Notes under the pieces: generated by a model
Seen by the model: the letters and a program-made list of their open reading frames with translations, nothing else
The model's database searches: none
What the model was told of the DNA's origin: nothing
In this document: positions 1 to 10,902 of the stretch, piece after piece
Position numbering within the stretch: position 1 is the first letter of the stretch
Layout: each line of letters begins with the position of its first letter
Program-made: the position numbers and the translations under genes
Source: Spirometra erinaceieuropaei
Lineage: Eukaryota > Platyhelminthes > Cestoda > Diphyllobothriidea > Diphyllobothriidae
DNA length: 64,000 nucleotides
NCBI GenBank assembly: GCA_902702965.1
Contig: CACRXP010000570.1
Span: 256,836 to 320,835 of the forward strand
Direction of reading: 5' to 3'

Positions 1-1097
1 CCTCCTTCTTGGGGTCGATTCGGCGGCGGCGGCGACGCGCGCGCACAACATTTGGTGCCCGCACGCGCATGTGCAGCATGTACGTGCGCACGCTCATCGC
101 CATGCCGCGCGACACATGCACGCGACACGGGATTCGCACAGAATGGCAGGCAGATCAACAGTTTATCGACCAATCACGAGAGGGGAAAGTTCTCCTACCG
201 CACACCACGACGTGGGCGCAAGCATTTTCACTTTGGCTCGTACGATCGCCCAGAAAGCACACTTGGATGTGATGTGCGCGACTGCCTCCTGCGCTACACT
301 GAACGATCCCCCGTTGCCTGGACGCTGGAAATCATACACTTTTAGAATTCTTTTGCGGGATTGACACCTAGAGCGAGGCGGTGTCAGTCGCATTCGTCCA
401 GCTGGCCCAATAGGGCAACCAGATCTTCGAAAATCGTACGCACACAACGACGGTCTGCAATCAGAGGGCGCAGGAATTGAGCACCTGGCAGTTCGACCGT
501 CGTTAGCATAGGCGTCCATTGGGAGCCCCACGTACCAGTGTCTTGCGCGGGAATTAGTTTCTAGTGATAGCAGAAGTGCGAGCGCCTGCTTCACGCGCTT
601 CGCCTTCACCCAGTTGGGTCCGGCAGTGAAATAGTGACAAGACGACTGGAGGGCGCAGTGGCAGCCATAGCTTGAGCACCTAGTGGAACATGAAAGCCTC
701 AGTCTGCATGCGGATTGGGAATTGGACTAGAAATCTTGCCGTACAACTCCTAGAGCACTAGAATGTACACAGACAGTGTCACGTGAGAGATACGCTCACC
801 ACCTAGTTTAGTTGCAGGACGCAATAAGGCGATTTCGGTGGAGCTGCTGTTCAAAAAAGTAATTACGAGCAATCAACAATCGACAATTGCCATTAACAAA
901 TGCGCAAAGGCTAGAATAGCTATTCTGACTCATTTAACGTCATCTGATGCCTACGGAACAACTAAACAAAGATTGACAAGTTCAGCCTGTCTTCTTCTTG
1001 TCCATAATACCTCTCGGTCGGGAAGACTATGGAAGACGAAATTGGTTTTATTTCCTGACCCAAGTTGCATCCGCAACGAGGTTCAGCAGTGGAAGTA
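1..1097. other. GC/CpG-rich start, no gene recognised
   Basis: The first 600 bases are clearly richer in G, C and CpG than most of the window, with CGG and CGCG runs near positions 20-50. The remainder is ordinary. Short open frames exist but show no recognisable domain and overlap on both strands. It could be the edge of a promoter-type CpG block of a gene outside the window; that is inference. Confidence 0.4.
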
Positions 1098-1425
1098 CAA
1101 TAGGTGGGCTAACTCATGAAATGTCAGCCTAAATTCCGAAATGCGTTTTCGTTTCGAAAAGATTAATGAAGCAGTGTTGTAAAACTAGTCAGTCCGCAAC
1201 ATAATATTATAACAATTCAGTTACCTCAGGATGCCGACTTTCGAAAGAACTTCCTTTCGGCTGCATGCAAAAATACACTCTGTAAAAATGACTACTTATT
1301 TGGCGTGTCTTTTTCTCATTGATTTTCGAGTTCCTTAAAAGTGTAATAATATTTCATGGAAAACATGCACAAGAACATTCATTCTTTTACGCATTCAGTG
1401 GAAAATTACGTCTGTAAGGCAAGGT
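1098..1425 (+). mobile_element. Solo arm of the foldback element family (copy D)
   Basis: This stretch is closely similar to the left arm of the foldback element at 3588 (shared blocks: the start beginning CAATAGGTGGGC, then ACTCATGAAATG, TTTTCGTTTCGAAAAGATTAA, TTACCTCAGGATG and GGCTGCATGCAAAAA). It is preceded by TA (1096-1097). The matching inverted right arm is not found downstream, so this is either a truncated copy or a one-arm relic. No coding capacity is seen. Confidence 0.7.
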
Positions 1426-2429
1426 GCTTGGTTCTACTGAGGCTGTTTCAGCACAGCATGAATTGACAAAATTAGAGTCACTTCACTATGTCTTCGCAAG
1501 AAGCAGTAGCTCCTTAGCAATTCGATGCCAGAGAACACCCCGCCTATGCAACCATTGTCACAGATGGGTGGAAAGGCACAGCTTACAACAAGTACGTCGT
1601 CATCACAAGAACCTGCGAGTGACGTTCTAAAGCAAAACCAGTCAGACTTGTCCTCCACTAGATTAAAGCCAGCTCGACGGGTGTCATTTCTATGTGTTCT
1701 GAATATGAATTATCGTACTGATTGGCTTGAAGTTAATTACCTGATATCCCTGGGCAGGAGACGGAAAGTGGTTGATGTCGGGGGATTGACATAAAGTGTC
1801 CTGCAGTACAGCAGTACGCTCCCAAATCAGAAAACTGTGGGGGAGGGAGTGACGAAATTGTCCGGAGAACCCTTTGCGATCCAAAGTGCAGAGGTGGCAG
1901 GTAGCGGGAGTTGGCAAGAGTATCTGGGCACTTGTAGCAAGGAAACGTTAAGTCTAATCAACTAGCCGTGGGAACTCCCGCATGAGGTGGAGTCACCAGT
2001 GACCGGTTCTGCAGCCCTTCTGCTCCCTCACTCAAAAATTGAACGGGATTTTCACACGCACAAGCACACGCTCACTTGAGTTGGGGATACATTCAAGGTC
2101 ATCTCTATCTGGTCTCATTCGCCAGTAGAAGCCGGTATCAGGACGTGGCTGGTGCGTTAAGCCCAGTTTTGAGGAATTACGAATGCGAGTTGGGTGTCAG
2201 GTGAAGACGGATCGTACTGGTCTTTGTGGCATGCGCCAGTCTGCCAGGGTGGCAACTCTCCAAAGGGCCAAGGTAACACCAGCATCATCGTCATCATCAC
2301 AGCTACCAACGCGACGAGCAGCATTAACAGTTCGTTCGCCGTAAGTTATGAGGAAAACTATTGTCCCGAAATGGACACGTTATTAACGTGTGAGTGAATA
2401 AATTCACATTAAAAAGTCTTGTGAATGGT
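1426..2429. other. Intergenic, nothing recognised
   Basis: Short open frames occur on both strands but none carries a recognisable domain. No clear repeat match elsewhere in the window was noticed. Confidence 0.4.
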
Positions 2430-2600
2430 AGGGTGCACCTTACGGGCTCTCTCTCGAGCCCAACCAGCAGCCGCACAGCGGCGCATGATAAAGGCAGTAT
2501 GTTATTACCGACAAGGACAAGGGAGACTGGAATGACGATTTCTGGCTCATTAGCCGTCGCCAGCCAGTCACAGCCAACCCCGAAGTGTGGAACATCCGAA
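2430..2600 (-). mobile_element. tRNA-derived SINE, partial, minus orientation
   Basis: It matches the body and 3' part of the SINE at 33918-34196 in the same orientation: the inverted TCTCTCTCGAGCCCAACC block, CAGCAGCCGCACAGCGGCG, then GACAAGGGAGACTGGAATG and the GAAGTGTGGAACA block. The tRNA-like head with its A and B boxes is missing, so the copy is 5'-truncated relative to SINE orientation. Confidence 0.75.
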
Positions 2601-2974
2601 GCGCAGTGACTGAGAAGATCAGGAAAAGTACATCTTTACTTGCCACACAAGTGAAGGGTCCTACTCCACAGAAACCAGACCTTAATAGAGGGTGCCTCGA
2701 ATCTCACATAAACATGTGCCCTGAGGGCCACGCTAAGAAGGGGTCAATGCGTTCCGACTCTCGTCCCAAAGGAACACATAGTCATCCTATTTGCTGACAA
2801 TCTTCCAAGCCACGACTTATAGAACTTCTGACTTCCTCTCAGTGGGCATTGGCTAAGTTGAAGTACGAAGGGATACCTCAATGTCAATCTGGCTCTCTTT
2901 TCATTTCCTATATACCGAGCCCGTTGGTGAACTGGCTATGGGACTGAGCCCAGTGGCTAGCGTGTCACAAGACA

Positions 2975-3470
2975 GTCGGATCGTCGTCACCGACCATGTC
3001 CACCGTCTGTTCCACAGAAGGCGTGGGAGCCGGGACGGCAACTTGCGCATAAGTTAGTTTATGGTGATGGCAGACTTGCGCAACATCTACCGCACTCTCT
3101 TCCCCTCTACCTGCATCTGACATCAAAACGGAGTCTAAAATACTGGAGTCGCGAGGAAGCGCGGGTGACTGGCATGGCGAAAACCCTCACCTAGGCGTAC
3201 CACCACCACCACCACCACCACCACCACCACCACCATCACCACCACCACCACCACCACCACCACCACCACCATCTCACCTGGACCTCAACAACGAGCTGAT
3301 AAGGATGTTATTTTACAACAAAAAAGGGGGGGCGGCTCAGATCTCAGGTTTAGCAGCGTGGACCTGCAAATGGGCGCGCTGCCACACCTCAAATGCTGAC
3401 ATGTGTTGTGGGTGAGCAGTCCGGATAATGGCTGCCGGACTCCGATCTAGACCCTGACACGTGACAGGTT
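2975..3470 (+). repeat. Dispersed repeat R9, copy 1, with internal (ACC)n
   Basis: The flanks of the microsatellite match 36300-36690 in the same order and orientation (GTGACCGAC-like start, GGACGGNNACTTGCGCA, TTAGTTTATGGTG, CACCTAGGCG, then ACCAGGATGTTA-type and GCGCGCTGCC-type blocks). The family is about 400 bp without the microsatellite. No protein domain is visible, and the ends are not sharply defined. Confidence 0.6.
3199..3271. repeat. (ACC)n microsatellite
   Basis: About 24 units of ACC with a single interruption near 3235. It sits exactly where the second R9 copy (near 36520) has only a short ACACCC-type stretch, so it expanded inside this repeat copy. Confidence 0.95.
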
Positions 3471-3587
3471 TTGGGGACAAGCATACCACGGGCGCACATG
3501 CGCGGTTTCATGCTTCATCACCGACATTGGCGAGCTTCACGGCATGATAGATGCCTAACTTATGGGTGGGTTTGACGGCCGCATATA

Positions 3588-4580
3588 CAGTAGGTGGCCT
3601 AACTCATGAAATGTTAAACGAAATTCCGAAATGCGTTTTCGTTTCGAAAAGATTAATTAAGTAGGGTTGTAAAACTATTCAGCCTGCAACATAATTCTAT
3701 AATATTGCAGTTACCTCAGGATGTCGGCTTTCGAATTAAGTTCCTTCCGGCTGCATGCAAAAACTATACTCTGTAAAAAATGACTACTTATGTAGCACGA
3801 ATTTTTCTCAATGAATTTCGATGCCCTTAAATTCTTATTATATTTCGTGGAAAACATGCATGAAAATATTCATTCTTTTGCTCATTCGGTAGATAATTAC
3901 GTCTCCTTCTAATTTTATACTCGAAGGAGGGACATAATTTGGTTTTATAAAGTTTCTACTTGTGGGACTTTCAGATACCATGAAATGGCAGTTCATAAAT
4001 CGTCATATCTCCGCGTTTACCAATTTGGCTTGTAAGGCTAACAATACGGATCAAATCCACTGTTAAATTTTATTAACTCTATATGGTTCCCCTTTATTAC
4101 CTTAGAGAAATGTGTGGTTTTCCGTACGCGGAAAATATACGTCCTGTAGTTTGGAAATTCTGAATGCAAGTGTAATATCAGGTGGTGTGTCAAAATTACT
4201 CGGGAATTGGAAAAGTTTTTAATACCTGGATTATACTTTTCCTTTGAGTATAAAATTGGAAGAAGCCGTAATTTTTTACTGAATGAGCAAGTAATGAATA
4301 TGTTTATGCATGTTTTCCATGAACTATAATTAGACTTTTAGGGGCATCGAAAATCAATGAAAACAATGCATGCTTATTAAGTCGGGATTTATAGAGAGTA
4401 TAGTTTTTTTTATACAGCCGGAAGAAAGTTCGTTCGAAAGCCGGCATCCTCAGGTAACTTAATTATTACAGAATTATACTACAGGCTGATTAGTTTTGCA
4501 AGTCTACTCAATTAATCTTTTCGAAACGAAAACGAATTGTGGAATTTCGTTTGACATTTCGAAATTTAGCCCACATACTA
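3588..4580. mobile_element. Foldback (long inverted-repeat) element, copy A
   Basis: This 993-bp element is bounded by TA on both sides (3586-3587 and 4581-4582). The left arm (about 3588-3930) is repeated in inverted orientation at about 4238-4580, with roughly 300 bp of unique spacer between. The arms start CAGTAGGTGGCC and contain CTCATGAAATG, TTTTCGTTTCGAAAAGATTAA and an AATTTTATACTC block. There is no transposase frame, so it is non-autonomous. The TA flanks and CAGT ends fit a Tc1/mariner/pogo-type mechanism, which is inference from family knowledge. It lies 13 bp from copy B. Confidence 0.8.
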
Positions 4581-4593
4581 TAGGTCCAAAGTA

Positions 4594-5535
4594 CAGTAGA
4601 TGTGCTGTCTCATTAATTGTTAACCAAAATTCTAAAATCTATCTTTGGCTCGAATAGACTTGTTAACTAGCGTTGCAATATTAGTTATTAAACAGCAGAA
4701 TTCTAGGATATTTTAGGTACTTCAGGATGATGCTTTTTAAAGGAGCTTTTTCGATCGCCTACAAGAACTGCACGGCAAAAATGGCTACTTATGTAGTATG
4801 AATATTTTTATTGATTTTCGATGCTCTTATAAAGTCAAATATATTTTATGAAAAAAATGCAAAAAATATTCTTTCTTGAATGCTTGTGATAGAAAATTGC
4901 GTTTGTTTACAGTTCTGTGTTTGAAGAGAGGGTGTTTTTATGTTTTAAAAAGCCGTTAATCACGATATTTATTAAGACTGGAAAATGTCCAATCCTACAG
5001 CATCGCATCAGCACGTTAGTAAATGCTGTTTATAGAGGGAACGGCATGGCCCACATCCATCACTAAATTTTGTGAGCCCATGTGACATCTTTTTAATAGC
5101 GTATAGAAATGTATAATTTTCCTTATGCGGACGGTATACAGTTTGTAGTTCGGAAACCCTGAATGCAAGTGTAAATACAGGTCAGGTTCAAAAGCATTTG
5201 GGAATCGCAAAACTTTTTAAAAACGAATGATACTTCGTCTTCAAGTATAAAATTTGAAGACGACTTAACTTATTGCTAAACGAGTAAACGGAAGAATATT
5301 CAGTGTATTTTTTCCGTAAAATGCATTTGAATTTATAACGGCACCGAAAATCTATGAGAACATTTCATAATATTTAAGTAGTCAACTCTCACGGAATGCA
5401 GGTTATGCAGGCGGTCGAGAAGGAGCGACTGAAATATTTCAGGCTTATACTGTACAATAATTACTAAGTAATTTTTCCGAACCACAACACATTTCGGGAT
5501 GTTGGTTATCAATTCATGAGATTGCGTATCTACTG
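4594..5535. mobile_element. Foldback (long inverted-repeat) element, copy B
   Basis: This 942-bp element is bounded by TA (4592-4593 and 5536-5537), beginning CAGTAGATGTGC and ending GCGTATCTACTG. The arms are about 300-340 bp and diverged from each other. The spacer (around 5090-5200) is homologous to the spacer of copy A (for example CCTGAATGCAAGTGTAA), so A and B are copies of one element rather than chance palindromes. No coding capacity is seen. Confidence 0.8.
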
Positions 5536-5537
5536 TA

Positions 5538-8120
5538 CACCGAATACGTGGGAAGAAGCTGCGAGTGACAGTTCAGATGGTTGAGAAAGTGTGCATTCTA
5601 CAAACGGGGGATACGTCCAGATGCTAAAATACTTGTTGGAATACACCCGTTCTCTTGGGTCGGAGTCAAGGACCTGGGCTGCAGGGACTAGGCCTGTCGA
5701 TGACATCAGTCTCGGCCAAAGACATGATTCGAGGCGAGTGCTTTCTCCGTAAAACGGTCACCTCCAATGGCACAGGAACCCAAGCACGTGTGAAGTGCAC
5801 GTGAATGAATGCGCCTGACGTGACAGTCAGTCAGCGTCAGCTCGGAGAGCTGGCTGGATGATTCTTGAGATGTGGACGCCCTTGGTAATCTACCCTAGGG
5901 TTTGAATGTACGTACGCTTCATCCAGGCAGAAGCAATGTTCACATGATCCCTAGAATGCCGTGCATGTCAAGACGGAAGAGTTACGTGCACATGCGGCAT
6001 CTGCGGGACCAACTTAGGTGACCGCAAGGCCAATAAAGAAAGCAATGCATTGGTATTCTACCAGAACGGTAGAGATAATTCGGTACTTTATTGGTATTGA
6101 GGCGGTCCGTGCTATGAAGCGGACGGGAAACTTCTTTGCGTAACCTACATGAAAATACTTCACTATAGGTCAAAGTTATGGTTAGTGGAGTCAGGGACCG
6201 AAAGATTTGTTCATATAGCGGGGAAGGGGAGGTACTGACCGAGATGCGAGTAACATGACACAGCACTATTGCAATTATAGACGCGACCACCATCTGGTGC
6301 CAAAAATAGTAACATGCACAAACGCACAGCTCAGATAATCAATAGAAGAGATCGATCAGATGACCCGAAGCCCATCGATGCCTCACCCTGCCGCTGCAGA
6401 TCCGGCCCCTATTCATGCAGGACTAAGTACACACCGATCCACTGATTACTTTTCGGTTTAATGGTGAACTGAGTGAAAGTGGAATATGTTCTGATCTATG
6501 TTCGCATTTTTGTCAACACCCATCCCGCTACTATCGTGTCTTGGTCGAATGCGGTTTGGCAATTGGCTGCCGTTAATGGCGTCTACCGCCCATTCGGGCT
6601 TGTTTGCCGGGGAAGGCGAGTGGATCGGTGCCCACATTTTCCTTTATAAAGCTTCATATCTTTCAAAAAAGAGCTACATAAGCCATTTATAGTCACTTTG
6701 GATGGGTTAATATAGTCGGCATGGTAGACATTAGTCTGAATCCTATCTGTTTTGCAACCAGATTTCATTCTCAAATTAACGCATTGGCAGTCACTGCGAT
6801 CTCACCTTCGTCCGTTGAGGGATCGATAAACCCCTGGAAATGTTGCGAACTTTCAGATTCACTGCTTATTTGTTTGAAGTAGCTGGAAATGTTTACATGT
6901 CGATGGTTTAAACGCAACTTCTCCAGACAGTAGATGGAGGCCTTCTCGCTACGTCCGCCGCTGCACTCAAACTCATCATTGGCCGGTCGACGGGCTCGGA
7001 CAGTCAGCTGGTCCTGTGACTGGAGAGAGTGAGAGAGAGCGGGCTTGAAAGTAATGAGGGATCCATCCTCAGGACCAATCGGAGCATTCCCCCCTCTAAT
7101 AATTATCGAACCTATCGTGCCCCGCTTATTTTCATGACTTGAAGGTTACAAACTAACTCGATCCTACTCAGAACTGAGGATCAGGCTGCAATTACTAATT
7201 AATAAACCTTTTATGACTTTCCTGCTTATGTGTCGTCCGAGACCCCCTCGTAAATGAAGCCAAATAAATGTGGGGTTGGGGCCAGACCGTGCATTGCACG
7301 CGTAGGCGAGCTGGTCGGCTTCCCCAGGTGTGTATGGGGGAAGGAAGGGAGTGAATTAGATGTGGCTTACGTCTACTGAAATATAAGTAACTTCACGCGC
7401 AAGTCATTGCAAGACCCATCTTGTAGAACTGTGATGGACCTCGTCATCCACGACGGCCAGATATCTGATGGCATCTAGAGCCTTGAAGCATTCCATCCAA
7501 GTTTCAAGAAGCTGAGAGTGATGACTGCTCTTTTTGTATCAGTCTGTCCATTTATGTTACTACAGTGCCTATTAGACTTACAACTGGAATCGTAAATATT
7601 TGCCACCGGTTTCTTAGCGATAGCGCCGTTTTTATAATTGTCTTATTTTCATTCTGATGGTATGCCACTCCTAAGAATTGCGGTGAAATTTATGGTCGCA
7701 GATTTTATACAAGACAGTAACTATGAATACTCTTCACACCTGCTCTTTATCTACGTTTCTTACCAGTCCAAACTGACCATTCATTTTCATTCGTTATTCT
7801 TAGTGTGTTAATCAGTGTTTTAGAGCAAGTGACAGAAGCCCTGGAAAACTTCAGTTAAACGGTACGGGTCCGCATTAAAAGCAGTTAATTTGCAAATATT
7901 TACAGATAATTTTAGTACACGAAGTGCATAAACTGATAGTGAAACACAGACGTTAAAAAGATTGGGAATTTGCAAAATAACAGCCAAAAGCACATTCACT
8001 GTATTTACGTTCAATTAGTCGATCGGTGTCAAATTTGCTGTAAATTAAACGGGTTATTGAAATCAAGATAGTAGCATGTTGATAGTTATAACAGTGTCTA
8101 AGTTGATGGGTTTTGTAAGT
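5538..8120. other. Intergenic, nothing recognised
   Basis: Only short, overlapping open frames without recognisable domains were found. There is a GA-rich patch near 7022-7040. No strong repeat match to the rest of the window was noticed. Confidence 0.4.
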
Positions 8121-8156
8121 TCAGGCTGACGTTTTACAGACGAATATCCAGCCACC

Positions 8157-8459
8157 ATGCCTACTTCAATTTACATCCTGTCTCCCAGCGCGTTCACCCT
8201 CGACGTCTCCATCGCCGACACCATAGCCGAAACCGACTCTGACAATGCCGATCTATTTTGCCCATACCGTCCCTCTACACTCACCTCCTCCATCGGGCTG
8301 GTCGGCCACTTGCGAATCCATTGCATAGAGACTGGAGAACCAGTGCCTGGAGCACCAACCTACACTCACCGCATCCGCCTCAACTGCCCTCACTGCACCC
8401 GAAAATTCCGCCACCGCATGGGCCTATAAGGTCACATGCGCATTCATGAAGACCAGCGG
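8157..8459 (+). pseudogene. Relic of a LINE-like protein tail with two C2H2 fingers
   Basis: The frame from the ATG at 8157 reads through a degraded finger (CPYRPS, then GLVGHLRIH) and a second finger (CPHCTRKFRHRMGL). An in-frame stop at 8427 follows, after which the same frame continues GHMRIHE. The order finger, ETGEPVPGAPTYTHRIRL linker, finger is familiar to me as the C-terminus of flatworm non-LTR retrotransposon proteins; that is recalled knowledge. The loss of the second Cys of finger 1 and the stop in finger 2 mark it as dead. No reverse transcriptase remains upstream. Confidence 0.65.
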
Positions 8460-9025
8460 TAGACAACCGCCAGCTACACGACCCCATCATACCTTCCCCC
8501 ACCAACACCCATCACCACACAACGCAAGGACTCAGTTGCCATCCCCCCACGAGAGTGGGGAGTGTGCTTCTCGGCTCCTTCTCCACGCGGTTCCTCTGTT
8601 GCATGTGTGATCAGGGTCTCAGACGATCAGAACGTGCCAGGCGCTATAGTTTGGAGGGCTGCCGACTGACGCTCCAGCTCATTCAACGCAGTCAGCCCAG
8701 TTGTGTGTTTGTGTGGAGCTGGGGACTGATGGGCTGAGAGTCAGGCTGCTACGGCTCCTTCCTAAAGTGACATCTGGCATTCCCACGCATGTGAGGAGTG
8801 TGCGTGTGTTTGTGCTTTAAGGGCAGTGTCTCAGTCGACGACTGAACGGTTGCCCAGCCTTTGAAGAGTGATGACCCAGGTCAACTGCAGGGCTGCGTGT
8901 TACTCTTCTGGGCCTTCTGCTTTAAGGGTAGTGAAAGCTACGATCAAATGGTCTCTTGTCTTGACCGAAGGAAAGGCTTCTGCCTGCTTCTAGAACCATT
9001 ACTCTAGCCTACCAGACCCGTATCT
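8460..9025. other. Probable retroelement 3' region, no gene
   Basis: This non-coding stretch lies between the dead finger protein and the PLE-type 3' end at 9026. It may be LINE 3' untranslated sequence, but I see no independent copy in the window to prove it. Confidence 0.35.
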
Positions 9026-9105
9026 GCTTTTGTCTCTGATGATGGGTTCGGGCAGAAATTCGAAACATCAGGCTAATAAAGCTCTTGTCCCAGCAATCTT
9101 ATCTC
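9026..9105 (+). mobile_element. 3'-terminal fragment of PLE family 2 (R8)
   Basis: It contains the shared 3' motif of this family: CTGATGATGGGTTCG, a short loop, CGAAACATCAGG, then CTAATAAAGCTC and TTGTCCCAGC. The same order is found at 25150-25230 (plus) and, inverted, at 20505-20590, 57615-57700 and 44780-44895. AATAAA is part of the conserved block and may act as polyadenylation signal. Confidence 0.7.
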
Positions 9106-10902
9106 TTTAACCATTACCAGTGTCAACCGGCGGACTCCCAAATAGGCTTATTTTTCTCCCGAAAATTCCGCAACTCTCGGAAAATGTTCATACTGCTCAG
9201 TACTACTAGTATCCGGCGTTACAAAGAAACGTTAGGCTTCCACACCAGGGTTCTTTTCAGTGCATACTTGCTCTAGGCTCCTCGGACGGCGCCCCTTTCT
9301 ATAGCGCCTGTAAGCTATATAATAATAATAATCCTAATAAGGACCATTTTCCAATTAACGCTATGCAAGAAAACATGAACCACTCAGCCAATGTATATTC
9401 TGCTGAAGCCTACGGCGTTCACAGGCATCCGGTATCGATAGCTCGAGGACCAGCAAACCAAACGAGGAGCTCCTTGGCGTTTAGAACTCTCAACGGGGTT
9501 CACTAAACCGTTAAGTCGGCACCCATCAGCGTATCACGTTCAGGGGACGAGTTTCCCCTGATTGGATGTTATTCCCTTTATATCCTTATAAGGTCGGATC
9601 AACTTGGACCGATGTTTCACAGCGGAGGCAAGCTGCAATTAATTGAGAATGACGTAAATGACTTAGTGGTGATAATTACTGTCGAGTTCTTGAGTAACCG
9701 AGCCCGATAAAGAAGAAAGCTGAACCAGTACACATTGAAATTCATGTGCTCCTAAACTTACTTACAGTACTGTATCTCACAAGAAGCCGATCACAAGTTA
9801 GTGAATAGACACTTGTTTTTCGGGGCCCGCCTTCGACTTAGATGCATATTACAACTTCTGCGTTAATCCTTACAGGCTGCTGTCCCAAACAGGGGATTTA
9901 CAACGTTGATATTTTGGCAATTACTGCTTTCGTCTTAAATTGTCAACGTTGAACTGTGCCCCCGCGATATCAGACAATAATAGTCCGAACACCACTATTG
10001 TTCTGCATAAACCATGTTTCCATGGTAGTAATAACCGTTGGTACACTAAAGGCACGAGAAACTCGCACTGCAACTACAAACAACACGACGCCCAATCTCC
10101 TTCCCTAACCCTGATAACTAGTTGAAAGTCTCATCACATACTTTGGACAAAACGACTCAATATGCTGGAAAGTGAGTACCCATGACTGGCTTGTACCATT
10201 CAGTGGTCAGTTGCCATCAAGACTATGAATTTGCATGGCAGAATACCAGCTGGAGGCTCGTCCAACATTTGCGGCGTTTGAAGAAGTCGAAGCGTGGCTA
10301 TGGGTGCAATACACAAAACGGGCTTAAATATCTCGGAGTTAGGGTTCCAGCTGATTTACTATCGGACGCCGAACGACTACACGGGTGACGAAGTATTTAC
10401 CAGATTAACAAAAATGACTAATTTGACCGTTTATGCGAACCTGTCATCTACTCACAAAAGCCTAGTAGAGACAGTTTCATGAAAACTGCTGTCAGCAGAG
10501 AGATGGGGAACAACCAGCGTCTATTAGTTTATATACCATAGCATGTAAGTGACAAATTAAGGTAAATAACCCGAGTCATCTCAAAGAGGGACAAGTTAAG
10601 AATCAAAAAACGTTTCGAGTTTGTCAGTGTGGTGTTAGGTGCAGGGACAGGTGGCCAGACGAAAGACTGTATTATTGAAACTGGACAGAACACGAAAATG
10701 ACTGAATCATGGATTTCTGGTCTTATACAAGAGCCGAGTTCTCACTGAAGTGAGAACAGACTGAGGCAAGGAGCGGGGAGGGATGAGCAATTTACAGGGG
10801 GTTAGAGGCAGAGAGCGACGGCAGGGTCGTGTGAATCAAACAGGGAAAGGGCTAATTCAGTTTTTTAAATACATTGGTAGATGAGTAGGAGGAGAGGCAT
10901 GC
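9106..10902. other. Intergenic, downstream of the minus-strand gene
   Basis: A short AAT-rich run is present near 9320-9340. Small open frames around 10180-10480 have no recognisable domain. This region would hold the 3' untranslated region of the large minus-strand exon, but no convincing AATAAA on the minus strand close to 10903 was found. Confidence 0.4.

Noticed and set aside
3199..3271. CRISPR-like repeat array
   Set aside because: The unit is a three-base microsatellite with no spacers; no CRISPR array is present anywhere in the window.
9026..9105. A functional hammerhead ribozyme
   Set aside because: CTGATGA and GAAAC are present, but the stem between them is weak here and stems I and III are not evident; I report only a recurrent motif.
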